This document shows, piece by piece, positions 34,723-43,832 of a stretch of 64,000 nt of DNA. How positions within the stretch are numbered: the stretch's first letter is position 1; every line of letters starts with the position of its first letter. The notes below the pieces were generated by a model, which was given only the letters and a program-made list of their open reading frames with translations, had not been told where the DNA came from and made no database searches. The DNA is taken from assembly GCF_038561955.2 (NCBI RefSeq), contig NZ_CP138333.2, forward strand, positions 2,232,001 to 2,296,000. Direction: 5' to 3'. Both the position numbers and the translations under genes were made by a program. Origin of the DNA: Salinicoccus sp. Bachu38 (lineage in GTDB: Bacteria > Bacillota > Bacilli > Staphylococcales > Salinicoccaceae).

Positions 34723-34965
34723 TTATGGATCCATTTCAAATTCTGAAGTGGTTTCCGGTTCCTGATAGCGGTAGAGCGTCTTTCCTGCTTCCTGGAACTG
34801 CTCGATGATTCCCTGCTTCATCAACAGCTCCAGAACCGGTTCCAGATCCTCTTCCTCCCTGTCCAGGTTTTCCGAGAGATCTTCAAGTGAGTGGGCTGAC
34901 TGCGGGTTGGATTGAAATAGCATGATGCATTCCATCTTCAAAGACGGAATCCTTCTAGTGTTCAT
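34723..34965 (-). CDS. Small winged-helix-like hypothetical protein
   Basis: About 80 residues, not matched to a named family. MECIMLFQSNPQSAHSLEDLSENLDREEEDLEPVLELLMKQGIIEQ has the helix pattern of a winged helix-turn-helix (compare MarR/ArsR-like cores), then KTLYRYQEP as a beta wing. ATG at 34965 follows GAGGGGGAAG. The frame extends to 34998 without support. It has its own terminator and lies between the LuxR-type regulator and the Tad operon, so a regulatory role there is conceivable. The 205 bases before it (34966-35170) show no convincing site. Confidence 0.6.
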   Translation of the reverse strand: MNTRRIPSLKMECIMLFQSNPQSAHSLEDLSENLDREEEDLEPVLELLMKQGIIEQFQEAGKTLYRYQEPETTSEFEMDP

Positions 34966-35170
34966 CCCTTCCCCCTCCTCGCCTGATCCGGCACCCATGG
35001 GCCCGACCTGATGCCGATCACCTTTTTACAGCAAATATGAATTTTAGCTACTATCCAATCATACCCCTATTCCACAATCTGGTATATCCACTTCTGCTCT
35101 CATTTATCCCAGAATTTGTATAGGGGGCAGGGAAATGATGGATGGTACCACTCTCCTATACCCCATCCTG

Positions 35171-37258
35171 CTAATGTTTATGGAGATATCTGTAGACTTT
35201 TGAAATGGCACTTACCCTGTCCGAGACATCCAGCTTATGGAATATCTTTGTTATATGGTTTTTCACAGTGTGGGCACTGATATAAAGGATTTCAGCAATG
35301 TCCTGGTTGTTCTTGCCTTCTGCCAGAAGTGTGAGCACTTCCTGTTCCCTCGGGGAAAGGTGATCCATGCGTTTTACAGCTTCTGCGATTTCCTGTATAT
35401 CATCCGCTTTGGAACTGCCGGCCAGGTCGAATTCCACTTCACTGACGTGTGTCGTCCTGACGAGCGACAGGAAAGTATCCAGTGCCTCTTCATCGATACG
35501 GGGGAGAGCTTCGGCATCTTCCAATCTGTCGTTTTTGGAATAGGCGATGCAAAGGGCATATATATATCCGGCAACATCCGTGCTGTCCGTACGTGGGATG
35601 TCGCGATGCTGGAGTATGGCATTACCGGTTTCCATTACTGAAGCTGTATCACTTTCAGGGAATATCCTGCGTATGAAGTCAGGTGAATAGTGGGAGAGCT
35701 GGCATGCTCTGACGACAGCACGGGCAGACGTTTCCGAAAATTCGAGGCGTGCTGTGATGACGGCGGCGAGTTCCGCCGCTTCCTTCGACCGGGCATATGC
35801 TGCTTCGTCCATTTCCTGTACGGCCAGGTGCAGTGCTTCCGACTTCTCTTCTTCAACGTGTGTTTCCCTATGGCCGGTGAGCTGGAGGGAGACGCCGCCG
35901 ATGATGGAGAGGGTCTGGAGGAATGCAATGTGCTCCTGCAAGTCGAGTTCTGCTGCATTCCCGATGCCGACTGAAAGGACCCCCTGCACTTCATTGCCGT
36001 ATGCCAGTGGGCATTCTATCGCCTGCTGTCCGTTCGGCAGGGTGACGACATAAGGTTCTCCATCTGTTTCATCAGGCAGCTGCGAGAGCTGTCGTGTCCG
36101 TTCCATCATCGATCTGACATACTGGCTGACTTCCCCGTCGTAGCTCCCCCGGGTGACGAGCTTCCCCTTTCCACTCTTATTGTCCCTGATGAGGATGAGT
36201 GAAAAGGGCCCTTCGACAAGGTTGATGCTGATGTCGAGCAGAATCAGTATCATACGCCTCGGATCCGGGGTGGAGGCCATCAGCCTGCATATCTCCACAA
36301 GTGAAGTCAGACGGGACAGCTGCTGTGAATTCTCTTCCCGCAGCCCTTCCACCAGCAGGCTCGATTCAGTGAGTATGGAGGTCATCTGCATGAGCGTCTT
36401 CGTTGAAGCACTTGCCCGCTTCTTCGAAAAGCTGCCTCCGAACAGCACAGCGACCGAACCATCGTGCATCCGTGCCGTGTCTGTAAACAGAAGCTGTGGC
36501 CGCTGCTCCAGGGAGGAGAATATCCTAGACCGCCTGTCCCGGCCGATGTCCTCCCAGTATCCCGGCGCTTCCGTCAGGGCAGTCCTTCCGAGGAATCCTT
36601 CCCCAACGATGAACTGCTTCCCTTTGAGTGTCCCGGCTTCCTTCCCGATGATGTTGGTTACAGTATAGACATCCTCCCCGGTCTGTTCGGCAATCCCCAG
36701 GAACTCGATTTCTCCACCATCTTCAGTCACTTGCGAAAAGAGTTCGGCACTCGCCGCCTCATGCTGCTGCACAGATTTTCTGAGCCTGTCGAGACTGAGG
36801 CTGGACAATGGCGTGACATCGGTCTGCTGCAGGCATAATGCAGTCACCTCAGCGATCCTGCCGGCAAGCTGGAGCCACTCGCTTCTATTGTCTTCGTCGA
36901 GGACGGGCACCGTCTCATATGCTTCGTCCTGCGTGTCGGCCTCTGTGTCCTGTTCCACCAGGACACCTGCCCACAGATAGTGGGACGTCCCCTCGCCATC
37001 CATGACAGGCGCTGCCATGATATGGATGCCCGAGGATATCTCATACATGAGCGGGCGGTTGATGCGCCCACCATGCTTGAGTATATTTTCCATTTCGTTC
37101 AATAGTCCTTCTTCCAGCATTGTACTGCACAGTCTGTTGTCGCCTTCGACCGAAGTGAGCACCTCCCCTTCCCTGTCGGTGAGGAAAAATGTCAATCCAT
37201 ACTGTGAAGCAAATGTCTGCTGGACCTTTTCCAACAATTCGATTGCTGAAGCCATCAT
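35171..37258 (-). CDS. Large GAF-type sensor with LuxR DNA-binding domain
   Basis: A 695-residue one-component regulator. Residues 1-120 resemble a small-molecule sensory domain (QYGLTFFLTDREGEVLTS near 20; HYLWAGVLVEQ near 90; a cysteine at STMLEEG region). Two GAF-like regions follow at about 165-310 and 325-470 (LVEICRLMASTPDPRRMILILL, LVEGPFSLILIRD). The C-terminus is a LuxR/FixJ helix-turn-helix: LSPREQEVLTLLAEGKNNQDIAEI and ISAHTVKNHITKIFHKLDVSDR near 630-690. Starts at 37264, 37258 and 37255 are possible; 37258 has the best spacing. It may control the Tad locus downstream (inference from position). Ligand unknown. Confidence 0.78.
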   Translation of the reverse strand: MMASAIELLEKVQQTFASQYGLTFFLTDREGEVLTSVEGDNRLCSTMLEEGLLNEMENILKHGGRINRPLMYEISSGIHIMAAPVMDGEGTSHYLWAGVLVEQDTEADTQDEAYETVPVLDEDNRSEWLQLAGRIAEVTALCLQQTDVTPLSSLSLDRLRKSVQQHEAASAELFSQVTEDGGEIEFLGIAEQTGEDVYTVTNIIGKEAGTLKGKQFIVGEGFLGRTALTEAPGYWEDIGRDRRSRIFSSLEQRPQLLFTDTARMHDGSVAVLFGGSFSKKRASASTKTLMQMTSILTESSLLVEGLREENSQQLSRLTSLVEICRLMASTPDPRRMILILLDISINLVEGPFSLILIRDNKSGKGKLVTRGSYDGEVSQYVRSMMERTRQLSQLPDETDGEPYVVTLPNGQQAIECPLAYGNEVQGVLSVGIGNAAELDLQEHIAFLQTLSIIGGVSLQLTGHRETHVEEEKSEALHLAVQEMDEAAYARSKEAAELAAVITARLEFSETSARAVVRACQLSHYSPDFIRRIFPESDTASVMETGNAILQHRDIPRTDSTDVAGYIYALCIAYSKNDRLEDAEALPRIDEEALDTFLSLVRTTHVSEVEFDLAGSSKADDIQEIAEAVKRMDHLSPREQEVLTLLAEGKNNQDIAEILYISAHTVKNHITKIFHKLDVSDRVSAISKVYRYLHKH

Positions 37259-37374
37259 TACCATCTCCAGTGCAGTTTATCTTGGGTTGTACCAGTATGG
37301 CGAAACGTACATAAGGGTTTACTTAAACCTTTACCCAGAGACACTAGAAACATGTAGAATAGATGGAAATGAAT

Positions 37375-37893
37375 TCAAATTGTGTCAAGTGCTCTCACCA
37401 GTGCTTTCCCGATTTCTTCGGAAGGGCTCCTACTGTCGAACTCGAGTTTCTCACCATTGATGAAAACAGTCGGAACAACTGAAATTGAACGCTCCAGTGC
37501 CTCTTTCGTAATATCGAGGCTCAGGTTCATCGTACTCCGCTGCTCCTGACAGCCATACTCCTGCTCCATCATCTGTTCTATTTCGCCGCTGTCGAGATGC
37601 GCCCATTCACCCTGTGTAAGGAACAGGGACTTCATGATTTCATACGCTTCATTCGGCTGGTTGTAGTCTATGAAAAGGTTCGCTATCGTTCCGTGAAGCA
37701 GCCTCACCTTCGGTTTGTCATAGTGCTTCACGGTGTACTTCACTTCCCCCGCTTCGACACGTGGCATCACAGCTTCATGAGCCGCCAGGAAAAAGTTCAC
37801 GCAGTACGGGCAGGCGGTATTCAGAAACACTTCAACGTGCTTTTTCGCCCCATCCCGGCCAAAGCTCAAAGGTGGTGCATATTCCATACTCAT
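37375..37893 (-). CDS. DsbA-like thiol-disulfide oxidoreductase
   Basis: A 172-residue thioredoxin-fold protein with the redox pair in FLNTACPYCVNFFLAAHE near residue 20 and the helical insert of DsbA. The cis-proline loop is probably VVPTVFING near 140, as in SVVPTVFINGEKLEF. No signal peptide is seen, so it is likely cytosolic. ATG at 37893 follows GGAGGGG; the frame extends to 37968 without a site. Upstream it faces the metT promoter. Confidence 0.82.
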   Translation of the reverse strand: MSMEYAPPLSFGRDGAKKHVEVFLNTACPYCVNFFLAAHEAVMPRVEAGEVKYTVKHYDKPKVRLLHGTIANLFIDYNQPNEAYEIMKSLFLTQGEWAHLDSGEIEQMMEQEYGCQEQRSTMNLSLDITKEALERSISVVPTVFINGEKLEFDSRSPSEEIGKALVRALDTI

Positions 37894-38007
37894 GGTCTTC
37901 CCCTCCAATATTTTACTTTTGTCATTCAAGTATAGAGTAACTCGCAATGGTTGTGAAGATTCATTCATGCTGTGCTCTGAATTATTTAAATAAAGCGCCT
38001 CCCCCTG

Positions 38008-38036
38008 TTGACAGTGCCGGGAAAAGGCGGTAAAGT
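38008..38036 (+). promoter_or_regulatory. Promoter of the metT transcript
   Basis: TTGACA (38008-38013), 17-bp spacer and TAAAGT (38031-38036). Predicted start of transcription near 38043, leaving a leader of about 200 bases that holds the SAM riboswitch. Confidence 0.72.
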
Positions 38037-38060
38037 TTGTCTTAAATTAAATTGAGATGA

Positions 38061-38203
38061 TTCTTATCCAGAGAGGTGGAGGGACTGGCCCTTTGAAGCC
38101 TCGGCAACAGCCCAACCGGTCCTGTGCCAATTCCAGAAGCGCAATGCTTGAAGATAAGAAGAGATGTATTCCTGCCCTCTTCTTCTATGAAGTGGGCTTT
38201 TTT
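38061..38203 (+). promoter_or_regulatory. SAM-I riboswitch with terminator, upstream of metT
   Basis: The S-box aptamer spans 38061-38160. P1 is formed by TTCTTATC and GATAAGAA, and the core bases AGAGAGGTGGAGGGA, CGGCAAC and GTGCCAATTCC are conserved. The expression platform has a terminator hairpin at 38174-38197 followed by seven T residues. AAGAAGAG (38156-38163) can instead pair with CTCTTCTT (38177-38184) as anti-terminator. High S-adenosylmethionine should stop transcription before metT. Confidence 0.95.
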
Positions 38204-38244
38204 GTTTCTCATAATCATCATCAAACCATTGGAGGCTTTCCATC

Positions 38245-39537
38245 ATGAAGGATAATACACGGGGCAATCCGCTTGCACTGCTCCCCCTGCTTGTTTTTGT
38301 TGCCCTATTCATCGGTACCGGCATCATCGCCCGGGACTTCCAGGCAATGCCGATCACAGTTGCGGTCATCATCGCCATCGTTGCAGCGATGTTCCTGAAA
38401 CCGAAAGACCGGCTGAATGAAAAGATCGGCATCCTGACCCGAGGTGCCGGCCGGGAGAACATCATGCTGATGGTGCTCATCTTCCTGCTCGCCGGTGCAT
38501 TCTCACAGGTTGCAGAAAACATGGGCGCTGTGGAATCCACAGTCAATCTCGGCCTGTCACTCCTGCCGAGCAGCCTGCTGCTGATCGGGCTGTTCATCAT
38601 CTGCTGCTTCATCTCCATTTCAATGGGGACATCTACAGGCACGGTCGTGGCACTCGCCCCCATCGCCATCGGTATTGCCGGACAGACGGACCTGCCACTC
38701 GCACTGGCACTTGCCACGGTCATCGGCGGCGCCATGTTCGGGGACAATCTGTCGGTCATTTCCGATACGACGATCGTTTCCACCCAGTCCCAGGAAGTCA
38801 AAATGGCCGACAAGTTCAAGACGAATTTCTTCATTGTATTGCCGGGCGCAATCGCGACGGTCATCATACTCTGGTTCATTTCATCCGGACAGACCACAAC
38901 ACCTGCGACAGATCTCGACTACAGCCTGGTCAAGGTCCTGCCCTATCTCGCCGTCCTGGTGATCGCCCTGCTCGGTGTCAACGTACTGATTGTGCTGGCA
39001 GGGGGCATCGTATTTGCCGGTCTGGTCGGCGTCCTTGACGGCTCCTATACATTCACATCATTCGTCGCCGCTGCCGGGGAAGGCATCGGCAACATGCAGA
39101 ACATCGCCATCATCGCCATCCTGATCGGCGGGCTCATTGCGCTGATCCAGCACTACGGGGGCATCGACTACCTGCTCCACTTCATCACCAGCAGAATCCG
39201 TTCCAGAAAGGGTGCGGAATTCGGAATCGCCGCACTCGTCAGTGCAACAGACCTGAGCACAGCCAACAATACAATTTCCATCATCATCACCGGGCCACTG
39301 GCCAGGGACATTGCCGACGAATATGGTGTCGACCGGAGGAAGTCGGCGAGTGTGCTCGACATCTTCGCCGCCGCCTTCCAGGGGCTCATCCCCTACGGCG
39401 GACAGATGCTTGCCGCGGCAGGACTGGCTGCCATTTCTCCAGTCGCGATGATTCCATACTCCATCTATCCCGCGATGCTGCTGATCTGCGGCATCATCGC
39501 GATACTCATCGGTTTCCCGAGGAAACTGAATGCGTGA
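38245..39537 (+). CDS. metT: NhaC-family transporter, probable methionine/sulfur-compound transporter MetT
   Basis: A 430-residue antiporter-fold membrane protein with about 11 helices. The family blocks are GTSTGTVVALAPIAIGIAG near 132, VIGGAMFGDNLSVISDTT near 160, SATDLSTANNTISIIITGP near 333, and FQGLIPYGGQMLAAAGL near 375. NhaC family members under S-box control have been predicted to carry methionine (MetT). The riboswitch directly upstream supports that role here. ATG at 38245 follows GGAGG. Without the riboswitch it would be called a Na+/H+ antiporter. Confidence 0.82.
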   Translation: MKDNTRGNPLALLPLLVFVALFIGTGIIARDFQAMPITVAVIIAIVAAMFLKPKDRLNEKIGILTRGAGRENIMLMVLIFLLAGAFSQVAENMGAVESTVNLGLSLLPSSLLLIGLFIICCFISISMGTSTGTVVALAPIAIGIAGQTDLPLALALATVIGGAMFGDNLSVISDTTIVSTQSQEVKMADKFKTNFFIVLPGAIATVIILWFISSGQTTTPATDLDYSLVKVLPYLAVLVIALLGVNVLIVLAGGIVFAGLVGVLDGSYTFTSFVAAAGEGIGNMQNIAIIAILIGGLIALIQHYGGIDYLLHFITSRIRSRKGAEFGIAALVSATDLSTANNTISIIITGPLARDIADEYGVDRRKSASVLDIFAAAFQGLIPYGGQMLAAAGLAAISPVAMIPYSIYPAMLLICGIIAILIGFPRKLNA

Positions 39538-39644
39538 TGGGATGAATGAAGAACGCCGGGTGATTGGAGAGAGGCTCTGCTGTGAATCGACCATCGCAGG
39601 TCGAACGACGGCAAGTTGAGTAAAACAGCACCCCCATTCACCCA

Positions 39645-39677
39645 AAAAAACCTGATCCTCTGAGGATCAGGTTTTTT
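39645..39677. terminator. Bidirectional terminator between metT and the M20 gene
   Basis: AAAAAACCTGATCCTC and its exact complement (39645-39660, 39662-39677) separate the convergent genes. The region 39540-39640 shows no gene. Confidence 0.92.
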
Positions 39678-39691
39678 CTTTCACTTCAAAA

Positions 39692-40864
39692 CTATTCAGG
39701 CTGTGTCATTTCAAGCGCAGTATGGACCATCATTTTCACGCCATCGATGAAGCTGTCTTCGTCGATGCCGAACTTCGGATGGTGGTGCGGATATTCCATA
39801 TCCTTCTCCCTGTTCCCTGCGCCGATCCAGGCGTAGGTTGCCGGGATGATGCGGGAGAAGGCAGCGAAGTCCTCCCCGCCCATGGCGAGCGGATATTCAA
39901 ATACTTTATCTCCAAATTCCTCTGTAGCCATCTTTCTGATCCTGTCTGTAACCGTGTCTTCATTCACTACCGCGGAATAGCCATAGTTGAATGAAAAGTC
40001 GTAGGTTGCACCATACATGGCACAGACGCCGTCGATCGCCTTTTCCATCCGTTCCCTGACCGTTTCACGTGTTTCGTCATTGATGGTGCGGATGCTGCCT
40101 TCGAGCACCGCACTGTCCGGGATGATGTTCTTCGCACTGCCGGAATGAAATTTCGTCGTCGAGATGACTGCGGAATCGAGTGGCGAGGTGATTCGTGAAA
40201 TGATCGTCTGGAACTGGTTCAGAATCTGGCCGCCGATGACGATCGGGTCGATCGAGTTCTCGGGTTGGGAGGAATGGCCGCCCCGCCCCTGGATCTTCAG
40301 GTCGAAAGTATCGGAGTTTGATGTAATCGGTCCATTCGTGATGCCGATTTTCCCTGTCGGTATCGGTGTGAATAGATGCTGGCCATAGATGAAGTCGAGG
40401 TCATCGAAGAGTCCTGTTGCGACCATTTCCTGTGCACCGCCCGGCGGTTCCTCTTCAGCATGCTGGAAGATCAGGTAGACTTCCCCATGGAGGGATTCGA
40501 TATTATGCAAGAGCACTTTGGCGGCCCCAAGCAGGATGGCAGCATGGCCGTCATGGCCGCATGCATGCATCGCGCCGTCATTCGTGGAGGCAAAGTCTAT
40601 ATCCCTACGCTCCTCCTGGATCTTCAGGGCATCGATGTCTGCACGGAGGCCGATTTTCCTGCCGGGATTCGCCCCTCTTATGATGCCGAGGACACTCGTT
40701 TCCGTCGGCTGGGAAATTTCAACACCCCCCATTTTTTCAAGTTCTGATTTTATATAGCCGCTTGTCCAATGTTCATGGAATGATATTTCCGGATGCTTGT
40801 GCATCGTGCGGCGCCATGTGACTACTTCTTCCATTACATTTTCAATCTGTTGTTGCAGATTCAT
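39692..40864 (-). CDS. M20D-family amidohydrolase
   Basis: A 390-residue metal-dependent deacylase/aminoacylase. The motifs are HKHPEISFHE near residue 22, DALKIQEE near 79, HACGHDGHAAILLGAA near 101 (metal ligands Cys and His), FQHAEEEPPGGAQEM near 135 (catalytic glutamate), and MGGEDFAAFSRIIPA near 335. Such enzymes remove acyl groups from N-acyl amino acids, IAA-amino acids or N-acetylcysteine-type compounds. It lies 19 bases after the AbgT gene, its likely transporter partner. ATG follows TTGAGGAGAA. Confidence 0.88.
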   Translation of the reverse strand: MNLQQQIENVMEEVVTWRRTMHKHPEISFHEHWTSGYIKSELEKMGGVEISQPTETSVLGIIRGANPGRKIGLRADIDALKIQEERRDIDFASTNDGAMHACGHDGHAAILLGAAKVLLHNIESLHGEVYLIFQHAEEEPPGGAQEMVATGLFDDLDFIYGQHLFTPIPTGKIGITNGPITSNSDTFDLKIQGRGGHSSQPENSIDPIVIGGQILNQFQTIISRITSPLDSAVISTTKFHSGSAKNIIPDSAVLEGSIRTINDETRETVRERMEKAIDGVCAMYGATYDFSFNYGYSAVVNEDTVTDRIRKMATEEFGDKVFEYPLAMGGEDFAAFSRIIPATYAWIGAGNREKDMEYPHHHPKFGIDEDSFIDGVKMMVHTALEMTQPE

Positions 40865-40883
40865 TTTCCATTCTCCTCAATTA

Positions 40884-42413
40884 TCAAGATTCAGGCAGGT
40901 AGATCGGCCCGTCGATACCAAGTGGTATGCCGAGCAGATACCATACGATGAGCAGTATCGTCCAAGCAAAGAACAGGACGATCGAATATGGCAGCAGGGC
41001 TGACAGCAGTGTGCCGAGTCCGGCATTCTTGTCATAGCGCTGTGCAAACGCGAGCAGGAGCGGCAGATATGGCAGCATTGGTGTAATCGGGTTCGTGAAC
41101 GAATCCCCGATACGATAGAGCATCTGCGTGAATGCCGGGTCATAGCCGAGCAGCATGAACATCGGTACGAATACCGGTGCCAGGATGGCCCATTTTGCCG
41201 AAGCACTGCCGATCAGCAGGTTGATGAGCCCCGCCAGCAAAATGAACCCGATGATGAGCGGAATGCCAGATGCATTCACCGCCTCGAGGGCATTCGCCCC
41301 CTTGATGGCGATGATCGGGCCGAGGTTGCTCCAGCTGAAGTAGGCGAGCATCTGGGCAGCAAAGAATACAAGGACGATATAACTGCCCATTGTGCCCATG
41401 GCATCGCCAAGCATGCTGCCGAAGTCCCTCGTCGAGCGTATCGTGCCCGCCTTGAGCCCATAGACGAGGCCTGGGACGAAGAAAAATATCGTCAATATGA
41501 ATATGATCGAATTCATGAACGGGGAGTCCTGTATGATGGAGCCCGTTTCTGCATTGCGGAAGATCGCATTCTCCGGAAGCAGCAATACCATGAAGACGAT
41601 GAATGTCAGAAGTGCGGAAATGTTCGCCCATCTGAGGGCCACGACTTCTTCCCGTTTCAATGGTTCATGGTCGGCCTTCTCCATGCCTTCATATGTACCG
41701 AGGCGGGGCACTGTGATCTTCTTCGTCACGAAATAGACGATGATGAGCAGGAAGACAGTGGCCACTGCCGTAAAGTAGTAGTTCATCAGCAGGCTGCCTG
41801 TATAGTCGGGGTCGATCAGCTGGGCGGCGGGCTCTGTAAATGCAAGCGCCAGCGCTTCGGTCATTCCCGGGATGATGTTGGCCGCGAATGCACCGAGGGA
41901 GGCGGCATACGCCATGACCAGTCCGACGAATGGATGGTAGCCGAGCTTCATGACGACCATCGCCGCAATCGGTGGCAGGATGATCGGTGCAGCGTCACCG
42001 GCCACGTTGCCGATGATGCCGACCAGGATGATGGCCGGCAGGATGAGTTTCTGTGGTGATACTTCGATGGCACGTTTCATCGCCGTCTCGAAGTATCCTG
42101 ATTTCTCGGCCATTCCGATACCGATCATGACGACCAATACCATGCCGAGGGGTGGAAATTCACTGAAGTTCGTTATTGCTTCTGTAAAGATGCGGACGAT
42201 TCCCTCGCCGTTGAGCAGGTTCACCGCCTGGATTGTTTCACCGTCAGCGGGGTTTACCGCTTCCCACCTGAGCATGCCTCCAATGAATGAGGCGCCGAGA
42301 ATCGTAAACATCAGTATGATGAAGAGTACGATCGGATCGGGAAGTTTATTTCCCACCCTTTCGACTACATCGAGGAAACGGTTGAAGATTCCCCTCTTCT
42401 GATTATTTTCCAT
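40884..42413 (-). CDS. AbgT-family transporter
   Basis: A 509-residue membrane protein of the p-aminobenzoyl-glutamate transporter family. N-terminal FLDVVERVGNKLPDPIVLFIILM, VMIGIGMAEKSGYFETAMKRAI near 95-117, NVAGDAAPIILPPIAAMVV near 135, and SSASAKWAILAPVFVPMFMLLG-like sequence near 398 are diagnostic. In AbgABT systems the transporter is paired with M20 hydrolases, as here. Family members also export sulfonamides. The import substrate here may be an acylated amino acid rather than p-aminobenzoyl-glutamate. Confidence 0.88.
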   Translation of the reverse strand: MENNQKRGIFNRFLDVVERVGNKLPDPIVLFIILMFTILGASFIGGMLRWEAVNPADGETIQAVNLLNGEGIVRIFTEAITNFSEFPPLGMVLVVMIGIGMAEKSGYFETAMKRAIEVSPQKLILPAIILVGIIGNVAGDAAPIILPPIAAMVVMKLGYHPFVGLVMAYAASLGAFAANIIPGMTEALALAFTEPAAQLIDPDYTGSLLMNYYFTAVATVFLLIIVYFVTKKITVPRLGTYEGMEKADHEPLKREEVVALRWANISALLTFIVFMVLLLPENAIFRNAETGSIIQDSPFMNSIIFILTIFFFVPGLVYGLKAGTIRSTRDFGSMLGDAMGTMGSYIVLVFFAAQMLAYFSWSNLGPIIAIKGANALEAVNASGIPLIIGFILLAGLINLLIGSASAKWAILAPVFVPMFMLLGYDPAFTQMLYRIGDSFTNPITPMLPYLPLLLAFAQRYDKNAGLGTLLSALLPYSIVLFFAWTILLIVWYLLGIPLGIDGPIYLPES

Positions 42414-42506
42414 AGTTACCTTCCCTTTTTAAAATTTTCAAACAATAAATAACATTATTACAAACAAGAAGGTAAAGCACAAGAATATTTTCAGAAGAAT
42501 CATAAA

Positions 42507-42535
42507 TTTACTTATGGCAGCCGGCATGCTAAAGT
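42507..42535 (+). promoter_or_regulatory. Possible promoter of the second M20 gene
   Basis: TTTACT (42507-42512), a 17-bp spacer and TAAAGT (42530-42535), with the gene at 42575. The -35 is imperfect. The rest of the 161-bp divergent gap is A/T-rich and should also hold the AbgT promoter, which I could not fix. Confidence 0.45.
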
Positions 42536-42574
42536 TTTCCTAAAGATCTACAAGTCCTGATAAGGAGTGGAGAC

Positions 42575-43684
42575 ATGGACATCAAAAATTTTGAACTTGC
42601 CAGAAATCTGCGGCATGAGCTGCACGCACATCCGGAACTTTCCAATGAAGAAGCCTGGACGAAGCAGCACCTTATGGATTTCATCACGGCACATACTTCC
42701 CTGGAAATCGTCGACCATGGCAGCTGGTTCTATGCTGCATACCGCAGCGGTACCGACGGCGTCAACATCGCCTTTCGGGCGGATATCGATGCCCTGCCGA
42801 TGGCGGAGACCCTTGATATTCCATGGGCTTCTAAAGTTCCGGACAAGGCACACAAATGCGGCCATGATGGCCATGCAGCGACCCTTGCCGCCTTCGCACT
42901 TGAAGTCGACCAGATGGGCAGTGCCAACAGCATCTTCTTCCTCTTCCAACCTGCCGAAGAGACCGGTGACGGTGCAAAGCAGTGCCTCCCTCTGCTGAGG
43001 GACGAGAACATCGACAGGATATATGGCTGCCACAACATGAGCGGCATGCCATACCAGTCGATCAATATAAAAGACGGAAATCTCCAGTGCGCCTCCACAG
43101 GCATGGTCATCAGAATGACGGGAAAGCCCGCCCATGCAAGCACGCCGGAGGATGGCATCAATCCAGCCCACTCCATTGCCCACCTCATCAGTGAAATTCC
43201 AAGACTGACCGAAGGCAGCCGTGGCCTGCTGCTTGCCACAATCATCAATGTGGATGTCGGAGAGCGGGACTTCGGGATGGCGGCGTATGCAGGCGAATTG
43301 TCGCTGACCATCCGCGCCCTTCATGAAAAGGAGCTCGAGCAGCTGAAGGCGGATATCATCACCATTGCACACGATGAAGCAATGAACCGCGGACTGAAAG
43401 TCTCATTCGAATATTCGGATGCATTCCCCGAAACGGTGAATGACCCTGCCATGGCTGATGAAGTGCGCAGAGCTGCCATGGAGGCCGATCTGGAAGTGAA
43501 TGAACTCCATGAAGCCATCCGCGGCTCTGAAGATTTCGGCCACTATGCAAAAGAAGTGCCGGCGGCGTACTTCTATATCGGCAACGGCATGGATCATCCG
43601 CCCATCCATACTTCCGAATATGATTTCATCGATGAAAATATAAAAACAGGGTGCACGATGTTTAAAAGGCTGGCAGATGTATAA
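42575..43684 (+). CDS. M20-family amidohydrolase
   Basis: A 369-residue relative of the M20 hydrolase at 39.7 kb but on the other strand and clearly diverged. Motifs are LHAHPELSNEE near 17, DIDALPMAETLDIPW near 68, HKCGHDGHAATLAA near 92, FQPAEETGDGAKQCL near 127, and RGSEDFGHYAKEVPAAYF near 310. The cysteine-histidine metal site and catalytic glutamate are intact. ATG follows AAGGAGTGGAG. It is convergent with the symporter operon and divergent to the AbgT gene. Deacylation of an imported N-acyl compound is likely. Confidence 0.87.
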   Translation: MDIKNFELARNLRHELHAHPELSNEEAWTKQHLMDFITAHTSLEIVDHGSWFYAAYRSGTDGVNIAFRADIDALPMAETLDIPWASKVPDKAHKCGHDGHAATLAAFALEVDQMGSANSIFFLFQPAEETGDGAKQCLPLLRDENIDRIYGCHNMSGMPYQSINIKDGNLQCASTGMVIRMTGKPAHASTPEDGINPAHSIAHLISEIPRLTEGSRGLLLATIINVDVGERDFGMAAYAGELSLTIRALHEKELEQLKADIITIAHDEAMNRGLKVSFEYSDAFPETVNDPAMADEVRRAAMEADLEVNELHEAIRGSEDFGHYAKEVPAAYFYIGNGMDHPPIHTSEYDFIDENIKTGCTMFKRLADV

Positions 43685-43693
43685 TATGAAGAA

Positions 43694-43723
43694 AGACGCC
43701 ATGCGAATACTCGCATGGCGTCT
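43694..43723. terminator. Terminator between M20 gene and symporter operon
   Basis: Perfect 13-bp arms (43694-43706, 43711-43723) with a 4-base loop lie between the convergent stops at 43684 and 43731; U-tracts are short (GTTCTGT on one side, TTCTTCAT on the other). Confidence 0.75.
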
Positions 43724-43730
43724 GTTCTGT

Positions 43731-43832
43731 CTACCGGTCTTTCATATATCCCTTCCATATGAACAATCCAATGAAGGATAATGTACCGATGAATCCGTAA
43801 AGCCAGATGGACAGCATTTCATTGACGAACAT
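43731..43832 (-). CDS. Small membrane protein accompanying the symporter
   Basis: A 33-residue protein, MFVNEMLSIWLYGF followed by a hydrophobic stretch and FIWKGYMKDR: one membrane helix with a basic C-terminal tail. It resembles the small accessory proteins that occur next to sodium:solute symporters. The ATG overlaps the symporter stop in TGATG and is preceded by GAAGGAGGG, so translation is well supported despite its size. It probably binds or stabilises the symporter (inference). Confidence 0.75.
   Translation of the reverse strand: MFVNEMLSIWLYGFIGTLSFIGLFIWKGYMKDR

Noticed and set aside
38061-38160. Reading the two SAM riboswitches as ends of an insertion element
   Set aside because: The similarity follows aptamer structure, there is no transposase between them, and no target duplication is seen; only inversion by recombination remains possible.
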